Assembly: GCF_030867095.1 (NCBI RefSeq)
Contig: NC_081826.1
Span: 249,468,251-249,532,250 of the forward strand
From: Alligator mississippiensis
Taxonomy: Eukaryota; Chordata; Crocodylia; Alligatoridae
Length of the DNA: 64,000 nt
Direction of reading: 5' to 3'
Shown here: positions 29,767-41,061 of the stretch, in pieces
How the letters are laid out: every line of letters begins with the position of its first letter
Numbering within the stretch: the stretch's first letter is position 1
Made by a program: the position numbers and the translations under genes
Notes under the pieces: generated by a model
Told to the model about the DNA's origin: nothing
Database searches by the model: none
What the model saw: the letters and a program-made list of their open reading frames with translations, nothing else

Positions 29767-32700
29767 TTCCTTTTTTGATTCTTTAGAACGTTTTGTTTTG
29801 AATGATTACTTTATAATTTTTGCAAGGCTATAGTGAAAGAATTAAGGCATATGATTTTAATTAAAAAATCATTTGTTTTATTTAACAACACATATAAAAT
29901 ATTACCATTAGCACTATTATAGTTTTATATAAAGATGATGATAATAGGATGCAACGTAACATTTAGGACCGCTGTTCATGATGGTGACCATTCCTTGAAA
30001 ATATGATACTAATGGTGTATTAATATTTGTTTAGGTTGTTTAGATATTTTTAGAATTTTTGACCCTTAGTGTAAAATAGTTATAGTACACAGTTAAGCTT
30101 GTTCTTGTGTTGTAGCAGTAAGATAACTAATTTGTGATTTTTTTTGTAACCAAAAATTTAAGACAGTTCAATTGATTCCTAAAGAGAAATGGAAATCAGT
30201 TAAATTATTTCCATTTCCAGGGATGATTTCCTTTAAGACACTTGCACAATTTAAAATCCTTAAAAGAAAAGTAACAAAAACATAACAATATGCTGATAAA
30301 TTTTAACAAAGCAATAAGCAGGGCTAAGTTAGACTATTTAGAGTTTGTACCATGCAGTTTTCTCATTATGTGCAGCTTTTATCTATGTCTGTTAAATAAT
30401 TGGTTAAGTTTGATTTATGACACACAAATATATTAAAAATAGAAGAACATAAATATAAATTAACACTGGTTTTTCTTTATCAGTGTTTAACAGCCAGTGT
30501 TTTTTAATTCATCAGTGTTATTGGGCATCCTGTGGCTTTTAAATAAATGTAATGCATTACATTTCATACACCACTGAATAACTTTAACTGAAATACATGT
30601 ACCTATTTTGATTTTTTTTTTTCCAATTGTATTTCATATACCACTGGACTAAGATAGTTAATGATAGACACTGGTTCAATTCACTTGGAATTGAAAGAGT
30701 TTTTTTCAGTTGTGTATTTATAACTTGATTATTATTTTTTTCATAAGAATGGGTTGCCAGGTTTTTTTCTGTATTTTTCCCCTGCATTTGTTGAATGGAT
30801 CTTTGTATTTGAAAGGGTTACCTTGTTCTTTTTTTAATTGTGCCAACCATTTATACACATTGTAGTTAGTGGCATCTCCCACATCATTAAACTGATTCAT
30901 GTTAATTACCAACTGTATGGGCTGTTTAAATAAAATTTGATAAGGTGATAACAACCAGTTAGTCTAGAATTAAAGACAATTTATTCATGAAATTTATTTG
31001 TAACCTACTTCACAGGCCTCCCCTCCTTGGATGAAATAGTGATTAGGACTCAGAAGTTCGGGCCTCTTTTCTTGCATACTAGACATAATTAACTATTCAG
31101 GGTTTTACATCATTTTATACATTTGTTCGTTTTGTATTTTGTTTTAATTAATAAAGAGTTTCCTTTACTTTTTTATACAAATGCTGATGTGCTAGGTTCA
31201 TCAACTTTTGCTTTTCTTGTAAAATAATGGGTTAATGCAGTTTTTTACACACATGCTGGTATGTTGGTGTTATAAATAGTATCTGTATTGAAATACAAAT
31301 AGCTTTAAAAACATTTTATTAGGTTGTTTACTAAACACACATTGTTTTAATAAATGCCACTTTGCTAAACAAGTAAACTTTATAACTTGAAACTTTCATA
31401 TGGATGGTTGTTCTTTGTTTTAAATATTAGAGCAACTTCTGTCCAAACTGGACAGAAATATTCTAGTCTGGGATCCACAGACAATTTTTTTAGAGGAGGT
31501 ATTACCAATTATTTTTATTATATTTTATGATATTTATATGCATTTAAACGTTTGACAACTTAAACCAAAAACACATAATAGGACAAACAACACAGACAGA
31601 CAACACAATGTTTTGCTGTCATTTTTGCCATGGCTTAGACGAAGAAGACACGTGATGGTAATGAGGGCTCATAGTTTTTTAGTCCCATTTGCTACTAGAC
31701 TGAATTATACACTATGGTTTTTGCTAAACAAAACACACAAGCCTGCCAAGGAAAACTTCTTGCAGTAAAATATTATTATATTTACAAATTTATAATGCTG
31801 ACATGCAATGGCAATGCACACATTATTGCGATTTTTGGAGGGGTTTTTTTATATATTAAATAACAAGGATCATGTACATTTATTTTACTGTTTTCAATGG
31901 TTCACTGCACCATTCTGGCAATTGGAATTGGGACCTTTACAAAAATTTGTTTCAAATGTGAGATCAAGGACTGCTAATACCCATGTTACAATATAACCAA
32001 ACTGCCATTTTAAAAATATTTTTTTTTCTTTTAGAGGGACAATTTTTTCCTCAGAACTTTTGTTTAAAAAGCTTTTTCCATATTTTTTATTGTTGGGACA
32101 TTTATAACATTTTAAAGATATTTGGATAAAACAATAGGATTGTTCCCATGAATATCAGTTTCAAAATATACCAGCACTTTTGTGCCAAGGAAATAACCAA
32201 AATACTATATTAGCCAAATTCAATATTAAAAATCATTCTACCCCTTCTGCTATAGCGGCTGGAACTTTAGTATTTTGCTATACCAGAAGCTACAACAGTT
32301 GTTACTGCATTTAAAGCTTTGAAGTTTATTTTCAGTTTTCAGGTTTTCTTACTTGCCCTCAAAACAGACCAAAATTGGGGAAATGTACATATTAAACATT
32401 TATACTACCATTTCCTAACTTTATCTATTATAACTTATACTAGATAGTTTATTTCAGCCTCTAGTGAATATTTACACTGCCTTTTGGGGGGGGGGGTTGA
32501 TTTTTTTAAAATTTAAAATGCACATCTGTATCCTGCCACATTTAATTTTTTCTGTCTGCACCTTAAGAAATGCCTTCATTTACTTGTCTTGATTAATTTT
32601 ATCAATTACAGCAAGAGCCTTATTAGTTGACACTAAGTTTTCAGAACCATCTTTTATTGCCTTAACAAGCTGTTAACACTTTTCTCTCTAAAAGCTTTAC

Positions 32701-33961
32701 GCTAATTTTATTACTGGAGAGTGAGGGGAGGTAACAAAGACATTTCTCACCCTTTTACCAATGAGATTGCAGAGACACACTTCCAGCAATTTTTCTGCCT
32801 TGCAATACACACACAGAGCAAATATACCACGTTGCTCATGTTCCTTGTTTTGCACCAACAACTTAGTCTTTGCAAAGCCACTTACTTATTAGGCTTCTTA
32901 GGCTTTACTTTTGTTACAAACTTCCACACAGTTTCTAGTGCAGGGGTTAATTTTCTTTGCTACTGACATCAGCAATAGAAAGTATTTTACTTAACCTCAG
33001 ATACTTTCTGAGATCAAGTTAGAAATATAGCAACCTTGGAAAAAAAGTTGATTCTGCTCTAAAGCAGTCATTTTTAAAATTCCATTTTTGCTTTCTCCTC
33101 TACTGTCTCCTCAGAGCCTCCACACATTTAGTTCTATTTGCTCCTGATTTAACCCTTCCTGGGCTTCAAGTCACTAACTGCCTCACTTTTTAGACTGTCT
33201 CTCTGGCCTTCCATGCTTTTACAAATTTTGGCTGGACTTTGCTCTTTAGCACCCACTCTATTTTTTTCTGTGCTTTGTGAATCTGTTCTCAAACCCCCTT
33301 TAAAGAAAAATTTTTAAATTCTTTAACAGGTCTCTTGGTTTAGCAATATTCTTTCCACTCTGATGGCAATACTTCTTCCAGCAGATTTTTCTCTAGCAGC
33401 TTTCTCTGGAATCCCCACACTTCCTCTAAGTTTTACTTAACTTCTAGCTTTTCTTTTTCCTTCCAAATTTTAACCATATCCTTTCTGGTCTACAGGCTTT
33501 ACAATCCATTTTATCAGTGGCCCTTTTTTGCCTTGCACTTTGCAAACCAATACATTCAGAAAATCTTGGTCGTTCTTTCAGTGTCACAATTTGTATTGGC
33601 CTTGCTTTCTACAAACTAAAAACAATCTTTGTCTCTCTCCTCTCAGCTTGTCAGTTTTAACAATGCAAACACAATCCAGCAAGCTTCGTTCTAGGACCAA
33701 GAAATCTTCCCCTAAAAGACTGTGAGAGACAAATTACACACCACACAATTCTCTCAGAAAAGCTTGTGCTACCTTCAAAAGGAACCCCCAAACCATGCAT
33801 CCTTAGAGAAAAAACAAAACATGCCTCTGATAAGCTCACTCTGCCCAGAGTAACTTCTGGGTACTGTTCTCTGTTTACGTAGCTGTACCCTGATGTTTCC
33901 TAAAACATGATGTTACACTTATATAACAATCTCTTTTAGGCTCTTTACTGTTTCTAGAGAG

Positions 33962-34010
33962 GTGGGCGGGGGGGGGGGGGGGGGGGAACCAAGTTCCCCC
34001 CCCCCCCCCC
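33962..34010. repeat. Poly-G/poly-C inverted repeat
   Basis: A G-run of about 18 is followed after AACCAAGTT by a C-run of about 14, so the two can pair as a stem with the short centre as loop. It lies inside the retroviral fossil. The length may be uncertain, since such tracts are hard to sequence and assemble. Confidence 0.6.
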
Positions 34011-34254
34011 ACTTACAATTACAAATTTTTTGCCACTGCCTGAGCAGATGTTCAGTAGCATACCCTGTCTCTTTCTATGCCCTCTGCTACCTCTATTCTC
34101 CAGTGGACACAGGATCCCAAAGTATCTGTAACCAGTAACGTGCCTCTCAACTGTCTGAGCTTTCTGAAGCTGCCCTGCCTGGATTACACTTTGCCTTGCC
34201 ATAACCTGCACCTGTAGCCTATACCTTACAGACTTCAGAGCAAACATACTTAGT

Positions 34255-34632
34255 CGCATCTTAGCGCATTTAACTTGCACAAATTCAACTATACACAGGG
34301 TGGGGGGGGCGGGGCTTGGGTTTGCACGCGGCGCTGCCGCTTACCTGGAGGCCCATTATGGCAGTGACGGCCACTGCCTCCAAAATCTCCCGCTGTTGCC
34401 ACAGAGCCGTGCCTGGAGCTGTGTGGCCAGCCGCCGAGCAGCAGCGTGTGGTAGCCGGGTGGCATGCAGTCATCCCCACCACCACCCTGCGCTGTGCTAC
34501 TGCCGCCGGCCACACAGCACTAAGCACAGCGCTGTGTGCAAACTCAAGCCCTGCCCCGCTCCCACCCCATGTATAGTCGTTGATTTTCACCTTACACGCT
34601 GACTTCAAAACCTAACCCCCCGCGTAAGATGC
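34255..34632. repeat. Nonautonomous DNA element nested in the retroviral fossil
   Basis: Left end GCATCTTAGCGC, then CAACTATACACAGGGTGGG. The right end in reverse complement reads GCATCTTACGCG, then CAACGACTATACATGGGG. These imperfect inverted ends bracket a GC-rich core (34300-34570) unlike the AT-rich surroundings. It inserted after the retrovirus. No transposase; its open frames are composition artefacts. Confidence 0.55.
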
Positions 34633-35736
34633 AATTCCACTGTAACTGCTCTTGTAACCATTCACAAAAGACTGTAACTATTCCTGAGGACCCTAGAGAC
34701 AAAGAACCCTATTCATTCGCACAGCCTTTCCAACAGAGAGATGACGTTCTCTGCTCTCTAGCTTCCTACTGCAAACACAACAGGAGGTTTTTACTTAATC
34801 CCAAGCGGACCACAGCATGTAGCCATGTTCGCTACTCTATCTGACCTAGGCAAACAAAGTTTCCTGGTCAGCAGTAACGAACAATATTTCCTACGCAAAA
34901 CTTACAACCCTAGTTACAATTACCATACAGCTCTACCTTGCTACAAATTTTAGTTAACCCCTCTGGAAAGGGTCACTTTGTACCAACACATTCCCTGATC
35001 AGTCAGGTTACTGACCTTGTGTCCTGGTAGAGTGGCCAACTGTTGGGCTGAATTTTAGGAACCAGCCCCTATGCCTTTGTTCCAGGCAAGCACAACCTTT
35101 GGACAGACCACAACACCTGCCAGTTGATAATAGGTGAGTTTATTGATACAGAGTGATAATGAAAAGCAACAATAAAAACAATCAAATAATTTTATATCTA
35201 CCAATCCTAGCGGTGTCATCAGAGTCGAGGAACATCTGGCCAGGATGTATTTTTTATTTTTGAAGCTTTTTCCTAGGTGTCACCAGTTTGGAAGTGGGAT
35301 TCCAAGGCCCACAGTCCTACTCCAGTGGGATGCATGAGATGGGCTGGTCATATGACCCCTGTTCATGGCAGCCTCAGGGACCCTTCCCAGGGGATGGGGA
35401 CCCTCAAGTTTCTACTTTTGTGTATAACTGTCATCTGCAAAACTTTAACAGACATATGACACTGAAGATTTTTCAACTGCTTAACCTGTTTCTTTAAATG
35501 TTAATTCATAATTTTTTATACACCTTTGTTGCCACACTTTAAAGTCCACTTGCCTTAAGTCACACAATACATCTTAAAATCCGTGGTCATCAACCGCACG
35601 GCACCTAAATTTCCCCTTCTAACCCTCAGGTACAGCTACAGCCAAAGATTAGTGGTAGAAGTGGAGATCCTAAACATGGAGCTTTTGTATCCCCCCCACC
35701 CCCGCGTGCGCGCACACACATTTTCCATCAATTAAA

Positions 35737-36390
35737 TGTTACACAAATTGCCAATTGCTCAAATCTTATGAAGGGGATAAGGCAAAGTGCTGCGCTTATT
35801 AAGTACTTAATACACATATACATCATTTTCATACCGCAATTTCTGTTCTACACTGGTGCATGTTATCAGTGTTATATGGGCGTGGACCAACTTAGTGGCC
35901 AGCCAAGTTGATCATGAGTGGGAGCCAGGCTCCTGCCGGTCCATCTTGTCAGACAAACTGATACTCCAGGATGCCATGCAGAACAAGACCCAAAATCGAT
36001 ATATCTTGCTATCTTGCCCCATCTTTTATAGCCTTGTCAATTCACCCAATGCCCTGGGCTTTTGTTGTGCTATCACTGTGTTCTTCCTTGAAGGTCAATT
36101 GATGTTGTTCTCTCTCTGTTCTGGGGCAGATTCTTCTTGTTTTGACTTTTTATCTGTTTGCATTCTTCAGCCAGTCGCCAGCTGATGTTTTCCTTTTTCA
36201 CAGACACACTCTCACCCATTCCAGCATACAAAGGTTGAGCACTTATGTCAAGCTACAGAACAATACATAATAAAGTTTCTTAGGGAAATGCAAAACGCAA
36301 AAAAATACATAAGATTAAGGCAATAGGCAAAAGTTTATTTTCATGTTATTTACCTAATATAAAGCTGGTATTTATGCTATTTGCATAACA
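35737..36390 (-). repeat. 5' LTR of the endogenous retrovirus fossil
   Basis: Partner of 29100-29766, sharing the CAACTTAGTGGCCAGCCAAG block, CTCCTGCCGGTCCAT, CCCCATCTTTTATAGCC and the ATTTGCATAACA end, and followed by the GTAG target duplication. No clear primer-binding site is visible next to it. A different LTR-like start (TGTTGGGCTGAATTTTAGG) at about 35041 suggests another insertion inside. Confidence 0.8.
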
Positions 36391-36394
36391 GTAG

Positions 36395-37940
36395 CAAGGT
36401 CTGTGATAGGCCTGAGAGATGGCTTTATTCCCAGACCTATTGTTACTTATATCCTAGTTCTGTTCATTTAACATTTACTTCAGTTTCCCCGTTTAAAAAA
36501 ATAGCCATCTTTGTAAAATGCTTTGAGAGACTACTATTCACAATAGCCCAGTGCTTTGTGTATCAGAGTTACTTTTTAAAACCCTTCCCTTTAGTGCAAT
36601 CCAAAGTGTCTGATGGAAGGATTGTTTTCATGGTCTATATTTATGTGGCCCCTGACACAGCTGACTGTCAGGTTCCAGCATGGGGCATCCCAAGGGCCCA
36701 GGACACAGCTGTCCTGGGAGCCCAATCCCAGGGTCCCTGTGCACGGAGACCTTTAAAAACACGTTACCACCCTACTGGATGGCACTGAGGGTCTTACCTC
36801 AGTCCCAGCTCATGGGGACCCTGGGATTGAGCTGTTGTAGCCTGATCCCAGAGTCCCTGTGTGCTGTACAGCTGGGCAGAACCAGGGTTTTGAATCAGCT
36901 CCGTGGACAGGGTCCAACCTCCAGGTCCCCATACATGGGGCAGAGTTAAAACCTCAGGTGGGGTTTTGACAATTGGGATTGTCAGCTGGGGCTAGGGTCA
37001 TGGCTGGAGCTGGTTTCAGATCTGCCCTAAATAAGCTGATTGTCAGCACCTGGATTTTAACTTGCTGGTGCAGGGGGAGCCTGATCTCCTCCACTGACCA
37101 GTAGGGTGCAATAGGGATCTAATCCCCAATCCAATCCTAAAAACATGCATCTGTGTTGTCACAGGAGGTACAGTAGTTTGCATCTTAAATCCCACGGCAT
37201 CTTAAACTGGATGTCTGCCAAGGGCATCCTTTGTTTTGCAGCTCTGTTTTGAAGCCCAAGTGCAGGTAAGGTATTTGAAATATGGATTAAAATTCCATTA
37301 GCTCTAAAAATAAAGGCACTGCCAAATATTAAAAGCACTTGGCAGCCTATTAGTCGCATACCCTCAATTTCAGAATCGGTAAATGATTGCTTAGCATACT
37401 TAATGAACAGGCTCCTTTTACAATTCCAAAGAGTCTAGGGCAGCTGGAATTGTACCCCTAGAGCTCACTCAGCCAAGCTGTTCCCATAGGAACAAGAATG
37501 AAGAAATCTGTTACTGCCAGTCAGACTAAAAAAAAACTGAAGATTTTTGGAAGCTATTTTGTTTGCTTGGCTGCCCCCTTTGCAAGACGGGAGCAGGTTG
37601 GAAAAATAAAATTGGAGGAACACTCCCCTCCCAGCATTAGTACTTGTCTTTTATATCTCATTTTGAAAAAAATAGGCTCTTTGGGGTGGAAAATGCTCAG
37701 CAGAAGTGTTGAGCAGAATGGTGAGTCTTTAGCTTTACATAAATGGCTATGGTGGGAACCACAGGTTCCAGTTCCTAAAGGCTTACTTCTAAATTGTAAG
37801 GAACAACTGGTCTTAGGATACCTGGATTTTGAGCATATTGTCTTTTTCAGACGCCAAGAACCATCAGCCCTCATGGAGCAAGGTGTGGGCCTTTGGCCCT
37901 CAAAAAAACTGACAATAGGTATCTTAAGTTGTATAGAAAA
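36395..37940. other. Intergenic; one unnamed repeat-like patch
   Basis: Positions 36650-37100 are GC-richer and contain repeated short blocks (GGACACAGCTG, AATCCCAGGGTCCCTG, GATCCCAGAGTCCCTG, GATTGTCAGC) suggestive of a decayed nonautonomous element. No gene recognised. Confidence 0.35.
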
Positions 37941-37944
37941 ATCG

Positions 37945-38870
37945 ATCCAATAATATAAGGTCAGAAAGGATGTCAGATCATCTAGTTCAACCTGCAGACT
38001 CTAAAATTTTAATCAGTTATTCCTGCCTTGAGCCCTATGTCTGCCTTCCAGAAAGGAATCCAGAGTCATCTGAAGATATCAACAGAGGGAGACTCCACCT
38101 CTTCATTACTTTATTCCAATGCAGCTCTCAACTAAAGAGTCTTCAGTATATGACATATCATCCTTGGCACAGGTGTTTGTATACCATAATCAATCTTTCC
38201 TTAAACTAAACAGAGCAATTTAGGTATTAAACCTATACAGCATTTTCTTCAGCCCTTGTTATTTTCATCTCTCTCCTGCAGTCTTTTCTGTGCTTTAACA
38301 TCCTTTTTGACTGTGAAGCCCAGCAGTAAGTACAGTGTCCTGGCATTAGTCTTGTTAATGTTGAATACAAAGGTAAAAATCACATTCATAAGTATTCCTT
38401 CCATTTGGTGTTCCTAAGCATCTTTCCTTGCATTTGGTAGCATAAAACACCTTTTGTATTAATGGGCTCACATGACAACTTTGCTCTGTACTACTATCCT
38501 GCCCTTGATATTTACCTTTTTTTTCCCCCAATTTTTGTCATCCAAGCCTCCTGGAATGCCACAAAGAACACCCATCCATGAATTCCTAATTGTTTGATAT
38601 CTATGCTAGATTTTCCATTATTTTGCATGAGATGGATACAGTGCTAATAAGCCTATAATTACCTGGGTCATCTCAGTTGCCTTTTTCAGTATTGGCATGA
38701 TATGAACACACTTCTTGTCTTCTGGAATTTACCCAATATTCTAAAATGTATTCTAAATTAACATCAGTAGGCCACAGGTCTCGGCCAATTCTCTTAAGAC
38801 TCCAGGGTGCATGTTATCTGGTCCTGCTTCTTTAAAAAAAATTGTTGCTAGTGGATGTTGCTTAACATGC
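37945..38870 (-). mobile_element. CR1 LINE fragment, old, - strand
   Basis: The low-coordinate end (ATAAGGTCAGAAAGGATGTCAGATCATCTAGTTCAACC) is a CR1 3' end in reverse. At 38520-38860 the - strand still spells the RT entry block (AGPDNMHPGVLRELAETCG) and a later NY-type block, with several stops. It is 5'-truncated and older than the + strand element next to it. Confidence 0.7.
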
Positions 38871-39137
38871 TTTAGTAACCAACAGGCTGGAGAGTACTCG
38901 AGCATGCTGCTTCTTTTACATAAGAATTTACTGCCTTTTTATGGATCATTAACACTTACCGTTTCCAGCTTGTAAAGGGCCTATATGATGTGGATATACT
39001 CCTAACCATACAGTCAACAAAGAAACTTGGGAGCCTGGCTGCTATTTAGAAACCATAGTGCAAAATCTAGACCTCAAACCCCTGTTCAACTACTGCCTAA
39101 CCCTGTAGTAGTTTAAATTCCCTAGATAGCTAGGAAT

Positions 39138-39533
39138 GTGACGGAGGTAATCCAGGCCAGGATCAAGCCCACCGATTATTACCCCATGGTCCTAGTCCAT
39201 GTGGGTACTAATGATGCGGCCAGGAGAACCCCCGATCACTTGATGGCGGACTACTGTGCTCTGGGCGGCGTGCTGAAGGAGTTCAGTGCCCAGGTGGTTT
39301 TCTCTTCCATCCTACCAGTGACCGGACGAGGAAGATGGCAGGAGAACTGCATCAGAGAGACCAACTGGCGGCTTCGGCAGTGGTGTCTTAAGGCAGGCTT
39401 CGGCTTCCTGGACCATGACCCGCACATCACGACGAGGGACATGCTCAGCTGGGATGGGCTTCACCTGTCCCCCAAAGGTAAGCGTGTGTTTTCTTCTCGG
39501 TTGGCAGATCTCCTCCGGCGGGCTTTAAACTAG
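39138..39533 (+). CDS. CR1 ORF1 C-terminal part, SGNH esterase domain
   Basis: 131 residues encode the esterase domain typical of CR1 ORF1 proteins: VLVHVGTNDAARR holds the GxND block and WDGLHLSPKG the C-terminal Asp-x-x-His block of SGNH hydrolases. The N-terminal part with the Gly-Asp-Ser nucleophile block is missing through 5' truncation, so it cannot be active as it stands. The first methionine is simply the first available codon; the frame would have continued upstream in the source element. Confidence 0.85.
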   Translation: MTEVIQARIKPTDYYPMVLVHVGTNDAARRTPDHLMADYCALGGVLKEFSAQVVFSSILPVTGRGRWQENCIRETNWRLRQWCLKAGFGFLDHDPHITTRDMLSWDGLHLSPKGKRVFSSRLADLLRRALN

Positions 39534-39589
39534 GCTCGTCGGGGGGAGGGGAGTACGAGGGCAGGGGAAGCTGTGGACCACCAAACCAT

Positions 39590-41061
39590 GTGGCACCCAC
39601 AAGGACAGCCCAGCCTGAAGAAGGAGAACATTGGGAACCTGAAAGCCATGGGGAGGCCAGCACAACAGAACAGGTAAGGAACAAGAAGGTAAGAAACAAT
39701 GGGCCCCATGGGACTGGGAGCAGGGGGGCAGCAAAGGCGCCAGTCGCAGGGCTCAAGTGCCTATATACTAATGCTAGGAGCATGGGGAACAAGCAGGATG
39801 AACTAGCGCTCCTGCTTGCACTAAACACCTATGACTTAGTGGGGCTAACAGAGACCTGGTGGGATTCATCCCATGACTGGGCGGTACATATTGAGGGCTA
39901 TAGATTGTACAGAAAGGACAGGTCGGGGAAGAAGGGGGGGGGGTTGCACTTTATGTCAGTGAGCAATATACATCAACCCTCATCAAGACAGAATCCGAGG
40001 CTGAGGAAGTAGAAGGATTGTGGGTTAGGCTACATGGGGGGCAAGGAGAAAGGGATTTGGTGGTAGGGGTCTGTTACAGACCCCCACACCAAGGGGAAGA
40101 AATAGATGCGGGGCTCCTGAGGCAACTCTCGGAGACCATAAAAGCTAAAGAGGCGGTAGTCATGGGGGACCTAAACTACCCGGACATCTGCTGGGAGACG
40201 CAGACAGCAAGGTCCCATCACTCACGCAGGTTTCTAACTTGTGTACAGGACCTCCACCTGACACAGGAAGTGTATGGTCCCACTAGGGGGAATGCCATAC
40301 TGGATCTGGTATTGGCAACGGGAGATGACATGATAGGGGACCTCCAAATCGGTAGCTATCTGGGAGACAGTGATCACCTTATGATAGAATTCAACATAAG
40401 AAGGCGAGTGGGTAAGGTAACTAGTAGGGTGAAAGTGCTAGACTTTAGGAAAGCTGATCTCATTGCACTCAGGCGATTAGTCAAGGAAGCACTGCAGAGT
40501 AGGAGTTTTGATGGGATGGGTGCCCAAGAAGGGTGGCTGTGCCTAAAGGAAACGATCCTTTGGGCACAAAGCGAGATGATCCCCGAGCGAGGCAAAAGAG
40601 GGAAAGGGGCCAGGAGGCTTCCATGGCTGACCAGAGAAATCCAGGGCAGCCTAAGGGCCAAAAGGGGAGCACATAAAAAGTGGAAACAGGGTGAGATCAC
40701 TAAAGATGAATATACCTCCTCTGCTCGTGCTTGTAGGGAGGCAGTTAGGCGGGCCAAAGCTACCATGGAGCTGAGGATGGCAACCCAAGTAAAGGACAAC
40801 AAGAAATTGTTTTTTAGATACATAGGGAGTAAAAGGAAGGCCCAGGGAGGAATAGGACCCCTGCTAAATGGGCAGAAGCAATTGGTGACAGATAGAGGGG
40901 ACAAGGCTGAACTCCTCAACGAGTTCCTTGCCTCAGTGTTCCTAAGCGAGGGGCACGACAAGTCTCTCACTGGGGTTGTAGAGAGGCAGCAGCAAGGCGC
41001 CAGACTTCCATGCGTAGATCCTGAGGTGGTGCAGTCACTTGGAAGAACTGGATGCCTTTAA
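39590..41061 (+). pseudogene. CR1 ORF2 endonuclease region, frameshifted
   Basis: The apurinic/apyrimidinic-type endonuclease domain is read in two frames. The first part (39590 onward) has LYTNARSMGNK and LVGLTETWWD. After the ten-G run at 39934-39943 the frame changes, and the second part has VVGVCYRPP, VVMGDLNYPDICW (about 40155-40200) and the SDHLMIEF catalytic block (about 40367-40391), then a lysine/arginine-rich linker to about 41035. There a second frame change meets the RT part. The G-run may be a real indel or a sequencing length error. Confidence 0.85.

Larger units (their letters stand above)
29100..36390 (-). mobile_element. Endogenous retrovirus fossil with paired LTRs, class I-like
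   Basis: Two related direct repeats of about 650-670 bp (29100-29766 and 35737-36390) begin TGTTAC and end ATAACA. The 4-bp host sequence GTAG flanks both outer ends (29096-29099 and 36391-36394), a proper target duplication. On the - strand each LTR has a CTATAAAAG box and an AATAAA signal, and a purine tract (AAAAAAGGAA, 29767-29776) abuts the 3' LTR. A short - strand frame near 30.9 kb reads LSPYQILF, like the integrase end of gammaretrovirus-type pol. The two LTRs differ by very roughly 10-15% by eye, so the insertion is old. The interior is AT-rich, extensively decayed and non-coding, and hosts a later DNA element. Confidence 0.8.

Noticed and set aside
34285-34608. Cluster of Ala/His-rich frames
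   Set aside because: Composition artefact of the GC-rich nested DNA element.
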